15,590 nucleotides of DNA, taken from Promethearchaeia archaeon (GTDB lineage Archaea; Asgardarchaeota; Lokiarchaeia; Sigyniarchaeales; SOKP01). The translations under genes and the position numbers were made by a program. Each line of letters begins with the position of its first letter. Position 1 is the stretch's first letter. The stretch covers positions 1 through 15,590 of the forward strand of contig JAHQWS010000305.1 of the NCBI GenBank assembly GCA_029856295.1, given 5' to 3'. Under the pieces are notes generated by a model, which was given only the letters and a program-made list of their open reading frames with translations, was not told where the DNA came from and ran no database searches. Of the stretch, positions 6,670-14,096 are shown in pieces.

Positions 6670-8508
6670 TTAGTATAGATCTTTTATTACAAAATCTAAA
6701 TGTAAATCGGTTAACGTCTCTTTCAAAGGATAGGCATTATCAGGATTCCAACCCATTTTTCCGCAATATGCTTTATAATCTTCTAAATAATCTACTCCAA
6801 CTACTCTTTCAGGTAATTTATTACCAATTATATTAATACCTTCTCTTAAAGAAAAGGAGTGTCTAAGTGTCTGAATCCTTAATCCCGTTTTTACAAGCTC
6901 ATCTATAGTCATATCCCAACCAACGACTGCTTTTATTAGTTCTAATAAAGGATATTTTTGAAATGAATATATAAAATTACATAATCCAATGCTAGATGTT
7001 GCTTGATGGAGTCCAGCTACTAATTTTTCAGCTTCACTCCTATCATCACCAGGTCTTTTATATTTTTTTGGCAACGCAAAGCCTTCAAATAGCCCATTTG
7101 GTTTCGAAATAGGACCTGATACATACATATCCAGAGTTGCGGTTGTATGTCTTCCTGGAGTAGGATCAAATGCAAAACTGGCACCCAAGGTTCTAAACAC
7201 TTTTGGAGAATGCATTCCGAGTTCTTGACCCATGGATGTAATTGCATATTTTTCACTGCCTTTACCTATTTTTTCAGATGCTTTTTTACACCCATCCGCT
7301 AATAAATCTCCAAATCCTTCCCGGTTAATCATCTTCTTAACTAATTCGATAATTGCCGTGGAATTCCCCCAAGTTAATTCAAGGCCATCAGTATCATCTT
7401 TAGTGAGGATGCCATTTTCATAACATTCTATCGCAAAGGCAGCTGATCCCCCTGCGGAGATTGTATCTATTCCAGCTCTATTACATAGATCATTTATCGT
7501 AAAGATGGACATTAGATCATCATTGAGGAGAAGATGCCCAAAACTCGCACACGTTTCATATTCCGGACGATGAGTTTCTTCAAGTCCTAATTCAGGGACT
7601 TTCATGATCGAACCGCATCGAACTGGACAGGAAAAACATCCATAAGGTTTTTCTCTATATTTATTTATTTCCGTTCCCGCGAGTTTATTATATCTCTCAG
7701 CAGGAAAGTCTTCTGTTGCTGTTCCTCCCCAATTTTTAATAGGTGTATCTCCAGTCTGTGCACAATAAGTATTTCCCATGGTCGTGCCAAATGTTTTAAA
7801 TCCTGTGACCAAACCTCCTCCTTTAGCTATAGCATCGTTATACTCTTTTGTCAGATTTAGCAGCGAATCTTTATCTGCAACGCTTATGTCTTTATTTCCC
7901 TTTAAAACAATAGCTTTTAATTTTTTTGAGCCCATTATTGCTCCAAAACCAGATCTTCCAGCAAGTCTAGCCTTATCATTTACTATTCCTGATATTAGAG
8001 AGAGCTTTTCCCCTGATTGCCCTATGCTTGCGACTTGGACTCTTCCATATTTTTCTGCCAACTTATCTTCAGTTTGAACGGCATCTAGCCCCCATAAATC
8101 AGAAGCATCTAAAATCTGCTTGTCGCCATCAATAATAGCGACAATTTTTGGATTACTTGCGGCTCCCTTAACTAATATCGCATCATAACCACATTTTCTA
8201 ACCTGTGGGCCAAAATAACCCCCGCAGTTGGCATCTCCCCATGTTCCAGTTAAAGGCGACTTTCCAGCGACCATAAAACGTCCTGATAGAGGAGAAACTG
8301 TACCAGTTAGCAACCCTGGAAAGAATCCCAATATTGCATCTGGACTAAGAGCATCAACTTTTGCAGGCATATTTTCATAAATTAATTTTGTTGCTAAGCC
8401 ATACCCTCCAAGAAATTGACGATAAATCTCATCGGATAATTCTTCTTCTTTAAAAGTTTCATCAGAAAGGTTTACCCATAATATTTTACCCATATAACCG
8501 TTAGGCAT
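6670..8508 (-). CDS. Tungsten aldehyde:ferredoxin oxidoreductase (AOR family), paralog 2
   Basis: Second AOR-family enzyme, 612 residues, predicted to oxidise an aldehyde with reduction of ferredoxin. Landmarks: GYMGKILWVNLS at the start, NCGGYFGPQVRKCGYDAI, GRSGFGAIMGSKKLKAI, the cluster ligands Cys291, Cys294 and Cys298 (CFSCPVRC) and Cys510 in SSIGLCNF, which is the canonical fourth-ligand motif. HRPEYETCASFGHLLLNDD and NRAGIDTISAGG line the pterin site, and PGRHTTATLDMY is a good family segment. It differs clearly from AOR 1: another C-terminal tail (GWNPDNAYPLKETL) and an intact GLC motif, so the two are paralogs of different subfamilies rather than a fresh duplication. GGAG (8519-8522 complement) lies about 10 nt before the ATG. 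The gene follows the UROD-like gene in the same direction after 131 nt and may have its own promoter. Confidence 0.93.
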   Translation of the reverse strand: MPNGYMGKILWVNLSDETFKEEELSDEIYRQFLGGYGLATKLIYENMPAKVDALSPDAILGFFPGLLTGTVSPLSGRFMVAGKSPLTGTWGDANCGGYFGPQVRKCGYDAILVKGAASNPKIVAIIDGDKQILDASDLWGLDAVQTEDKLAEKYGRVQVASIGQSGEKLSLISGIVNDKARLAGRSGFGAIMGSKKLKAIVLKGNKDISVADKDSLLNLTKEYNDAIAKGGGLVTGFKTFGTTMGNTYCAQTGDTPIKNWGGTATEDFPAERYNKLAGTEINKYREKPYGCFSCPVRCGSIMKVPELGLEETHRPEYETCASFGHLLLNDDLMSIFTINDLCNRAGIDTISAGGSAAFAIECYENGILTKDDTDGLELTWGNSTAIIELVKKMINREGFGDLLADGCKKASEKIGKGSEKYAITSMGQELGMHSPKVFRTLGASFAFDPTPGRHTTATLDMYVSGPISKPNGLFEGFALPKKYKRPGDDRSEAEKLVAGLHQATSSIGLCNFIYSFQKYPLLELIKAVVGWDMTIDELVKTGLRIQTLRHSFSLREGINIIGNKLPERVVGVDYLEDYKAYCGKMGWNPDNAYPLKETLTDLHLDFVIKDLY

Positions 8509-8581
8509 ATTATTTATACTCCGTTTTTTTATTTTTAAACAAATTTAAAGAATAATTATATCAAATTTTAGAAGACAGCAC

Positions 8582-8588
8582 ATATAAA
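8582..8588 (-). promoter_or_regulatory. Candidate TATA box for AOR 2
   Basis: On the minus strand this reads TTTATAT, preceded by the purine-rich TAAAGA that could act as a BRE. Its distance of about 75 nt from the AOR 2 start would give an untranslated leader near 50 nt. It suggests that AOR 2 can be transcribed independently of the upstream UROD-like gene. Confidence 0.35.
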
Positions 8589-8639
8589 TCTTTAGGATTT
8601 AACTTAAAGAAGTAAGTCATTAAAGATTTCTATTTTCGA

Positions 8640-9839
8640 TTATATATCTATTTTGATTGGATATTTTCCATATTTCTCTAGTGTCTTATGCATCGCGAGA
8701 AAATTCTCTAATTTTACTGCGGGATTAATACTGTGTCCAGAGCTTAAAATATATCCTCCACCCGGAGCGAGCTCTTTAATTAATTTTTTTGTGTAGTCTT
8801 GAATAAATTCAGGAGTTTTTTCTGCTAAATCCTGCGGGGAAATATTCCCTATGAACGTGATTTTATCTCCATAATCCACATGTAATTTGAAAATATCGTA
8901 ATCCGGATTTGCCGTTGTTGGTTCGATTGGGTGAATGGCGTCTATTCCTGTTTTTATAAGATCTTCAAAAATGGGATAAATATCTCCACAGCTATGAAAA
9001 ATTATTTTTATTCCAGCTTTATGAGCAATCTTACAAATCTCAGTTATCCACGGAAAAACATATTTACGATAATTTTTAGGGCTCATTAATAGCCCAGCTT
9101 TATATCCAAAGTCGCCAAATATGTATAGCAGTGTATCCTCTCCCCATTCAATAAATCTTTTTAATAATTCAACCGCAAATTTACCATGATTATCAAAAAC
9201 TTTTTTAATCTGTGCTGAACGAGTGAGTAATCTACTAAAGTTAGGAAATCCGAAAATTTGCCATGTAGGTTCAAAAATCCCCCATATCGAAGGCATCACA
9301 TAGATTTTGCCTTCAGAATCTTTTTCAAATTTTTTCATTGCTTTAAAATATTTTTCCCTTCTCGGATTATCAGGATCTAAAGGTGGTGCCGCCTCATATT
9401 CTTCAAAATTGTTGAACGCACCAGCTCTATAATATGCAATATCCATGTCATCCTCTGGATTTTTTTTTAAATCAAAAATTCTGCCATATTCATCTACAAA
9501 ATGGGTTTTATCACATTTTATTGGAAAAGAAACATAACCTGTGAATGGGATGGTAGCAAAATCAATTCCAATCTTTTTACACAATCCTAAATGACGTTGC
9601 ATGGTAGTTTTCATATAACTTCTTGTTTCAGTAGCTACAAGTATTGTTTTAGTCATTTGTTCCGTATCTCCTTTATAGAGCTCATAAGTATCAAAAAAGC
9701 TTTTTGCCATTCCTTGAAATACATATTCTTCGCCAAAATGTTTACAGATACTTAAATTATCAATTGAGAGTTCAAATGAAGGAACCTTATCGGGCTCCTC
9801 ATGATTTATTGTTTTTAAAATTCTTTCTCGAGCATTCAT
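8640..9839 (-). CDS. Uroporphyrinogen-decarboxylase-like protein (MtaA/CmuA-type methyltransferase family)
   Basis: TIM-barrel protein of the UROD superfamily, 399 residues. The opening ARERILKTINHEEPDKVP is the hallmark of the methylcobamide:CoM-methyltransferase/UROD-like branch. LLMSPKNYRKYVFPW is followed by the barrel strand with the metal motif FHSCGDI (His282, Cys284), then IGNISPQDL and GGYILSSGHSI. MtaA-type enzymes use His-x-Cys and a later Cys to bind zinc and activate a thiol; here the later site reads SSGHSI with no Cys, a variant common among uncharacterised members. True haem UROD is unlikely: its diagnostic N-terminal arginine motif is absent and no haem genes are nearby. It probably moves methyl groups to or from a corrinoid, but no corrinoid protein or partner methyltransferase is encoded in the window. 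It is divergent from the GRE and precedes AOR 2 on the same strand. Confidence 0.82.
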   Translation of the reverse strand: MNARERILKTINHEEPDKVPSFELSIDNLSICKHFGEEYVFQGMAKSFFDTYELYKGDTEQMTKTILVATETRSYMKTTMQRHLGLCKKIGIDFATIPFTGYVSFPIKCDKTHFVDEYGRIFDLKKNPEDDMDIAYYRAGAFNNFEEYEAAPPLDPDNPRREKYFKAMKKFEKDSEGKIYVMPSIWGIFEPTWQIFGFPNFSRLLTRSAQIKKVFDNHGKFAVELLKRFIEWGEDTLLYIFGDFGYKAGLLMSPKNYRKYVFPWITEICKIAHKAGIKIIFHSCGDIYPIFEDLIKTGIDAIHPIEPTTANPDYDIFKLHVDYGDKITFIGNISPQDLAEKTPEFIQDYTKKLIKELAPGGGYILSSGHSINPAVKLENFLAMHKTLEKYGKYPIKIDI

Positions 9840-9902
9840 TTTTCTAATATTATCAAATTTTCCTTTTACTTAAATTATAGTTTGAGAACTTAATTTAAAA
9901 AA

Positions 9903-10011
9903 TTATTCAAAAAAATTGATATATATATCCATCCCTCGTTCTACTGCTTTTTCATAACAAAGAGCTGCTGCGGCTGTATATGATAAATTTAAAATTATTA
10001 TTCACAAATTC
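9903..10011 (-). pseudogene. Possible C-terminal gene remnant, unrecognised
   Basis: A minus-strand frame between two stops reads like the end of a real protein: LSYTAAAALCYEKAVERG followed by MDIYINFFE and TAA. Its alanine-rich amphipathic helix and more balanced base composition stand out from the surrounding A/T-rich DNA. There is no start codon in a sensible place and an upstream TGA closes it, so it is at best a fragment of about 30 codons. I could not assign a family. Confidence 0.3.
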
Positions 10012-10077
10012 TATAACCTCTACAGAACAGGCTTAATCGTCAATTTAAAGCATTACTTATCTGGCAAAAAAACAATA

Positions 10078-10085
10078 TTTATATA
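10078..10085 (+). promoter_or_regulatory. Candidate TATA box for the glycyl radical enzyme gene
   Basis: TTTATATA matches the archaeal TATA consensus and lies 75-82 nt before the ATG at 10160, implying an untranslated leader of about 50 nt. No clear Shine-Dalgarno site precedes the ATG. The box is the best match in the interval. Confidence 0.42.
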
Positions 10086-10159
10086 ATTTGAAAAAGGACT
10101 TTTATTTATTAACTATTCATATTAAAGAAAATAATCAAATAATTACGAGATAAATTAAA

Positions 10160-13120
10160 ATGACTGAATTAACAGTTGATCAAAAAGTAGAAAAGTTTAA
10201 AGAATCCTTAGATTTATTCGGAATGATTTTCGATACGCGTAGAAAAATGCGTAGGGAAATATATAATGAAAAAACTGGGTTTATCTTCAATGCTAAATAC
10301 CAGTTCCATACGCTTGATGACGAAGTTAATTGTCATCTAATATTTGATAACGGGAAAATGACCTTTAGTGAGGGAAAAATTGATGATCCGAATGTTATCA
10401 TATATTATAAAGATAAGGAGACATTAGCCAAACTTTATGATAAAAGCGCCGAAGAATCTCTTGATTACCTTTTAACAAATGAAATGGGATATACTGGAAA
10501 TATGTCATATCTTACTAAGTTCTCTTATCTTACTTCACTTGTTTTAGGTGCCAAAAAAATTAAATATAAAGGTCCCGAAAACCAAATGTATCCAATAAAA
10601 GATATGGATGAGGGAGAGCATGGTCGAAAGCTTAAAAACGAGAGTTTAAATCATAAAATAGATAAAGTTCAAGTTTTAGAAGATCCCTATTTAGCTAAAT
10701 ATTCAATAATCGATTTCCCGCGTTTAAAGTATTTGAAAAATAGACGCTTCGCCTTGAAACCTGCGGTTTGCGTTGAGAGACCCGTATTATTAACTGAATT
10801 CCATCGGGAAAACGGATTTGAGGTTGATAAATCGGGCAATCCATTTGACCCCGAATTAAGGCAAGCTATGGCCGTAAACCATATAATGACAAACAAAAAA
10901 CCAATAATTCATGATAAACACTTAATAGCAGGCTCCACCACTTCAAAAGAAGTTGGCATTCCCATTTACCCGGAATTTATTGGGACAGCACTTTGGCCGG
11001 AATTAAATACTATATGCGATCGAGAACTTAATCCAAATGATCTTTCACAAAAAGATGCTGATATATTAAGTCTTGAAGTATTTCCATATTGGATGGATAG
11101 AAACGTAAGAGAATATTGTCGTAAAAAGTATAATAATCCAATATCACAACAATTAGAAGAGAGCTGGTTATTTTACTTCATGATGAAGAATAATGCAATT
11201 TCTCACACTGTACCTGGCTTTCCAAAAATTCTAAACGAGGGGCTAGAAAGTATAAAAGAAAAAGCATCTAAAATGGAAAAAGAGGCCGATTCAGATGAGA
11301 AAAAGAATTTCTATAAAGCTATTCAAATTGCAATCGATGGTGCTTTAGCTTATTCCAAACACTTAAACGAAGAGGCTCTGAGAATTGCAGATTCTTTGGA
11401 CCCAAATGACACCGAACAGGCAAAACGTATTGAGGAATTAAAAGAAATCTCGAGAATATGCGCTAAAGTCCCAGCTAATCCCGCAGAAACCATACATGAG
11501 GCTATTCAATCAATATGGACCAGTTTTGTCTGTCTTCATTGTGAAAATGCAAATTCTGCTTTGTCGATAGGAAGATTAGATCAGATGTTGCAGCCATTCT
11601 TTATAAGCGATATTTCTAAAGCTAAGAATGACCAAGAAAAAGAAGAAATTATAACAAGAACAATGGAACTTGTAGGATCCTTATTCTTAAGGATTAATGA
11701 TCATGACCCCTGTATTCCAAATGTAGGTTGGAAATTATTTGGGGGTAGCTCCTCTGATGACACAGTAACTGTCGGAGGAGTAGATCGGGAGGGAAATAAT
11801 GCCGTAAATGACATGACTTTCCTTATTCTAAAGACAAATGAAATGTTGGGTTTCCAGGATCCTAATATGAATGCCAGATATTATCCAGGTTTAAATTCGA
11901 AAGAATACTTAAGGCGCTTGTGCGAAGTAAATATTAATATGGGTGCCTCACCGTCTATCCATAATGATAAAACTATGATTGAAGCTTTAGTTCATGAAGG
12001 ATTTTCAACTGAAGATGCTCGAGACTGGGCAGCAACTGGTTGCGTCGAACCTACCATTGTAGGACGACATTATGGACACACAAACGCCATGCTTTTAAAC
12101 ATGGTCGCACCACTAGAAATGGCATTATATAATGGCGTGAGTCCTTTATCAGGAAATAAAGTAGGGCCTGAAACGGGCGATGTACGAACTGCGTTCCCAA
12201 CATTCGAAGATTTCTACAACGCTTATAAAATCCAGCTCAAATACGTGGCGGATAAATCAATTGAAATTAATAACAATCTAGGTACTGCCCATGAATATGT
12301 CCATCCTACACCTCTTTTATCTGCATTCTATGACGGGCCTTTAGAAAAGGGCAAAGATCTCATTCAAGGAGGTGCGATATATAATACTTCGGGTGTCGCT
12401 CTTGTTGCTCTTACGGATGTTGTTGATAATCTCCTTGTAATTAAAGATCTCATTTATAAAAATAAAGAAATAGATTTTTCTAAATTAATTGGCGCAATCG
12501 ATGATGATTTTAGCAATGGTCATGATGCCTTACTAAAGAGAATAGAAAAAGTACCAAAATTTGGCTCCGGTGAGAATGGAACCATAGAACTTGCGCAAGA
12601 TTTAGTTGATTTCTGTTATGATGTGTATAATGCTACCCCTAATTACAGGGGAGGAAAATATCTTGTAGGATATTGGTCTATTTCTTATCATTGTGGATGG
12701 GGGATGCTTACAGGGGCTTTACCCTCGGGGAGAAAAAAAGGTAAATCCTTAACTCCGGGATTAACACCTGCTGCAGGGACAACAGATATTTTACTTCCCA
12801 GCATCCAAAGTGTTGCTGCATTGGATCATTTAAAAATGGCGAATAATGCTTCATTTAACGTGAAACTTGTTCCCCATCCAGGGGATTCACACACCGAAAC
12901 ATTAGATCACTTTACCAGTTATGTTCAAAGCTTTTTCGATTTAGGTGGCATGCAATGGCAATTTAACGTGGTAACCTCGGATATGATGAGAGAAGCGATG
13001 GAAACTCCAGAAGATTATCGATGGCTTTTAGTGAGAGTTTCAGGTTATAATGCATATTTCACTAAATTAACTAAAGATATGCAATTAGAATTGATAGAAC
13101 GCCACGAATACTCGGGATAA
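10160..13120 (+). CDS. Glycyl radical enzyme with N-terminal SCP2-like domain
   Basis: Oxygen-sensitive radical enzyme of the pyruvate formate-lyase/glycerol dehydratase superfamily, 986 residues. The catalytic thiyl residue is Cys628 in ATGCVEP, and the Cys-Val-Glu-Pro form (Glu630) is that of the dehydratase, decarboxylase and C-N/C-S lyase branch rather than the Cys-Cys of pyruvate formate-lyase. The radical-bearing Gly962 lies in RVSGYNAYF, 24 residues before the end, as expected. The GRE barrel starts near residue 185, so about 150 extra residues come first. They read as an SCP2-like lipid-binding fold: GFIFNAKYQFHTLDDEV, IFDNGKMTFSEG, DDPNVIIYYKDKETLAKL and a final GN-containing helix. 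The substrate is unknown: candidates are a diol- or amine-type lyase, or a hydrocarbon-adding enzyme. A radical-SAM activase is required but none is encoded here. It is divergent from the UROD-like/AOR 2 genes, so an aldehyde product could feed an AOR. Confidence 0.93.
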   Translation: MTELTVDQKVEKFKESLDLFGMIFDTRRKMRREIYNEKTGFIFNAKYQFHTLDDEVNCHLIFDNGKMTFSEGKIDDPNVIIYYKDKETLAKLYDKSAEESLDYLLTNEMGYTGNMSYLTKFSYLTSLVLGAKKIKYKGPENQMYPIKDMDEGEHGRKLKNESLNHKIDKVQVLEDPYLAKYSIIDFPRLKYLKNRRFALKPAVCVERPVLLTEFHRENGFEVDKSGNPFDPELRQAMAVNHIMTNKKPIIHDKHLIAGSTTSKEVGIPIYPEFIGTALWPELNTICDRELNPNDLSQKDADILSLEVFPYWMDRNVREYCRKKYNNPISQQLEESWLFYFMMKNNAISHTVPGFPKILNEGLESIKEKASKMEKEADSDEKKNFYKAIQIAIDGALAYSKHLNEEALRIADSLDPNDTEQAKRIEELKEISRICAKVPANPAETIHEAIQSIWTSFVCLHCENANSALSIGRLDQMLQPFFISDISKAKNDQEKEEIITRTMELVGSLFLRINDHDPCIPNVGWKLFGGSSSDDTVTVGGVDREGNNAVNDMTFLILKTNEMLGFQDPNMNARYYPGLNSKEYLRRLCEVNINMGASPSIHNDKTMIEALVHEGFSTEDARDWAATGCVEPTIVGRHYGHTNAMLLNMVAPLEMALYNGVSPLSGNKVGPETGDVRTAFPTFEDFYNAYKIQLKYVADKSIEINNNLGTAHEYVHPTPLLSAFYDGPLEKGKDLIQGGAIYNTSGVALVALTDVVDNLLVIKDLIYKNKEIDFSKLIGAIDDDFSNGHDALLKRIEKVPKFGSGENGTIELAQDLVDFCYDVYNATPNYRGGKYLVGYWSISYHCGWGMLTGALPSGRKKGKSLTPGLTPAAGTTDILLPSIQSVAALDHLKMANNASFNVKLVPHPGDSHTETLDHFTSYVQSFFDLGGMQWQFNVVTSDMMREAMETPEDYRWLLVRVSGYNAYFTKLTKDMQLELIERHEYSG

Positions 13121-13138
13121 TTTAAAATTTATTTTAAA

Positions 13139-13163
13139 TCATTTTTTATATTTCTTTATTTTA
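13139..13163 (+). terminator. T-rich candidate terminator after the glycyl radical enzyme gene
   Basis: About 20 nt after the GRE stop there is a T-dominated tract (TCATTTTTTATATTTC and on). It fits archaeal oligo-T termination. There is no GC-rich hairpin. The surrounding DNA is also A/T-rich, so the call is tentative. Confidence 0.3.
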
Positions 13164-13281
13164 AACAATTTAGCGCAAACATTTTTAAAAAACATGAATG
13201 TCTGATTATTTTTTCAAAAAATTTAATTATTATTTTTATAATTAAACTATGTCTAATTATATAATACTAAAAAATATATTA

Positions 13282-13296
13282 GGATATAAAATATCC
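13282..13296. promoter_or_regulatory. Perfect inverted repeat GGATAT-AAA-ATATCC upstream of the HAD gene
   Basis: Two 6-bp arms separated by AAA form a 15-nt palindrome 38 nt before the HAD ATG. The sequence also contains a TATA-like GATATAAAATA. It could be a TATA box overlapped by an operator, so that a bound regulator would block TBP. With no other copy noticed in the window, the role is a guess. Confidence 0.3.
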
Positions 13297-13333
13297 AGAG
13301 TCTGGTTCACAAATTCACCGATATAATTCAATT

Positions 13334-13966
13334 ATGTCTAATTATAATATTAAAACAATAATTTTTGATTTAGGGGGGGTTTATTTTACACCAGGATCTT
13401 TTTTAGCAATCGAAAAAATTAAAGAAATTTATGACATTAAAGATGAAAAATTACTTCGGGAAATTTTTAGCAATAAATCAAATTCAGAGGGAAATTTATT
13501 AAGAAGAGGTTTAATGACTATTGATGAGTTTGAAGAAAAATTGTTTTCAAAATTGGAAATCAATAAAAAAGAGAGAAAACATACTCGGTATATTTGGTTT
13601 GGATCTTATTGTATTCACTATGGTATTGAAAATTTATTAAGAAATTTAAAAAATGAATATAGATTGGTAATTTTCAGTGGAAATGTAAAAGAACGCATTG
13701 AATATTTAGAAAAAAAGTGCGGTTTTTTAAAATATTTTGACGATACCGTATTTAGTTTTGATTATCAAAAAAATAAAAATGATATTGAATTTTTCAAAGA
13801 GTTAATAAACCATATAGAATGCGAACCTTCTGAGGCAATATTAATCGATGATGAGAAGAAAAACATAAAAATTGCACGATCTTTGGGTTTTAATGGGATA
13901 CATTATTATTATACTGAAAAATTAATAGAAGATTTAAAGAAATATGGAATCATTACAGAAATTTAA
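13334..13966 (+). CDS. HAD-superfamily hydrolase (subfamily IA-like phosphatase)
   Basis: Cytoplasmic phosphatase-like protein, 210 residues. The four HAD motifs can be placed: motif I KTIIFDLGGVYF with nucleophile Asp12, motif II VIFSGN (Ser115), a motif III lysine in KNKND (146-148), and motif IV ILIDDEKKN (Asp172/Asp173). The usual second Asp of motif I (DxD) is Gly14, as in the FDLGGV/FDLGNV subgroup that includes YihX-like sugar phosphatases and some haloacid dehalogenases. Such members can still act as phosphatases. A helical cap lies at residues about 20-85. The substrate is not predictable. Its start codon context (TATGTCTAATTATA) is duplicated 85 nt upstream. The gene is more A/T-rich than the large metabolic genes to its left, and it borders the debris region. 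Confidence 0.87.
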   Translation: MSNYNIKTIIFDLGGVYFTPGSFLAIEKIKEIYDIKDEKLLREIFSNKSNSEGNLLRRGLMTIDEFEEKLFSKLEINKKERKHTRYIWFGSYCIHYGIENLLRNLKNEYRLVIFSGNVKERIEYLEKKCGFLKYFDDTVFSFDYQKNKNDIEFFKELINHIECEPSEAILIDDEKKNIKIARSLGFNGIHYYYTEKLIEDLKKYGIITEI

Positions 13967-14096
13967 AATCTTTTACTTTAATTCTCCCAGGTTTTATTAT
14001 GATCCAATTGTAAGTTCAAAAATTTGGGAACCATACAATGTGGTTATAGAATTTGCAAATGAAGAAATAACATTTGAATTGACCATCTTATATTAA
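13944..14096 (+). CDS. Unrecognised 50-residue frame overlapping the HAD 3' end
   Basis: An ATG at 13944, inside the last codons of the HAD gene but in another frame, opens 50 codons. The part outside the overlap looks protein-like: NSPRFYYDPIVSSKIWEPYN followed by a charged strand (VVIEFANEE) and ITFELTILY. Aromatic, Pro and Trp content is unlike random A/T-rich translation. There is no good ribosome site, and the 3' end runs into the tail of the orphan antitoxin on the other strand. It may be a small gene coupled to the HAD gene or a fragment of a longer lost gene. I do not recognise the family. Confidence 0.28.
   Translation: MESLQKFKIFYFNSPRFYYDPIVSSKIWEPYNVVIEFANEEITFELTILY

Larger units (their letters stand above)
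9840..10159. other. 320-nt interval between the divergent UROD-like gene and the GRE
   Basis: Holds the promoters of two divergent genes. The half next to the UROD-like gene contains a short gene-like remnant (9903-10011, minus strand). The half next to the GRE contains a good TATA candidate (10078-10085). I see no tRNA and no strong inverted repeat. Confidence 0.5.

Noticed and set aside
6633..6836. Plus-strand open frame over the 3' end of AOR 2
   Set aside because: Mostly the complement of AOR 2; the Leu/Asn-rich translation has no recognisable domain.
8640..9839. Haem biosynthesis uroporphyrinogen decarboxylase (HemE)
   Set aside because: The N-terminal substrate-binding arginine motif is missing, and HSCGD plus the MtaA-like start points to the methyltransferase branch.
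10160..13120. Pyruvate formate-lyase (PflB)
   Set aside because: The active site has a single Cys in GCVEP, not the adjacent Cys-Cys pair of true pyruvate formate-lyase.
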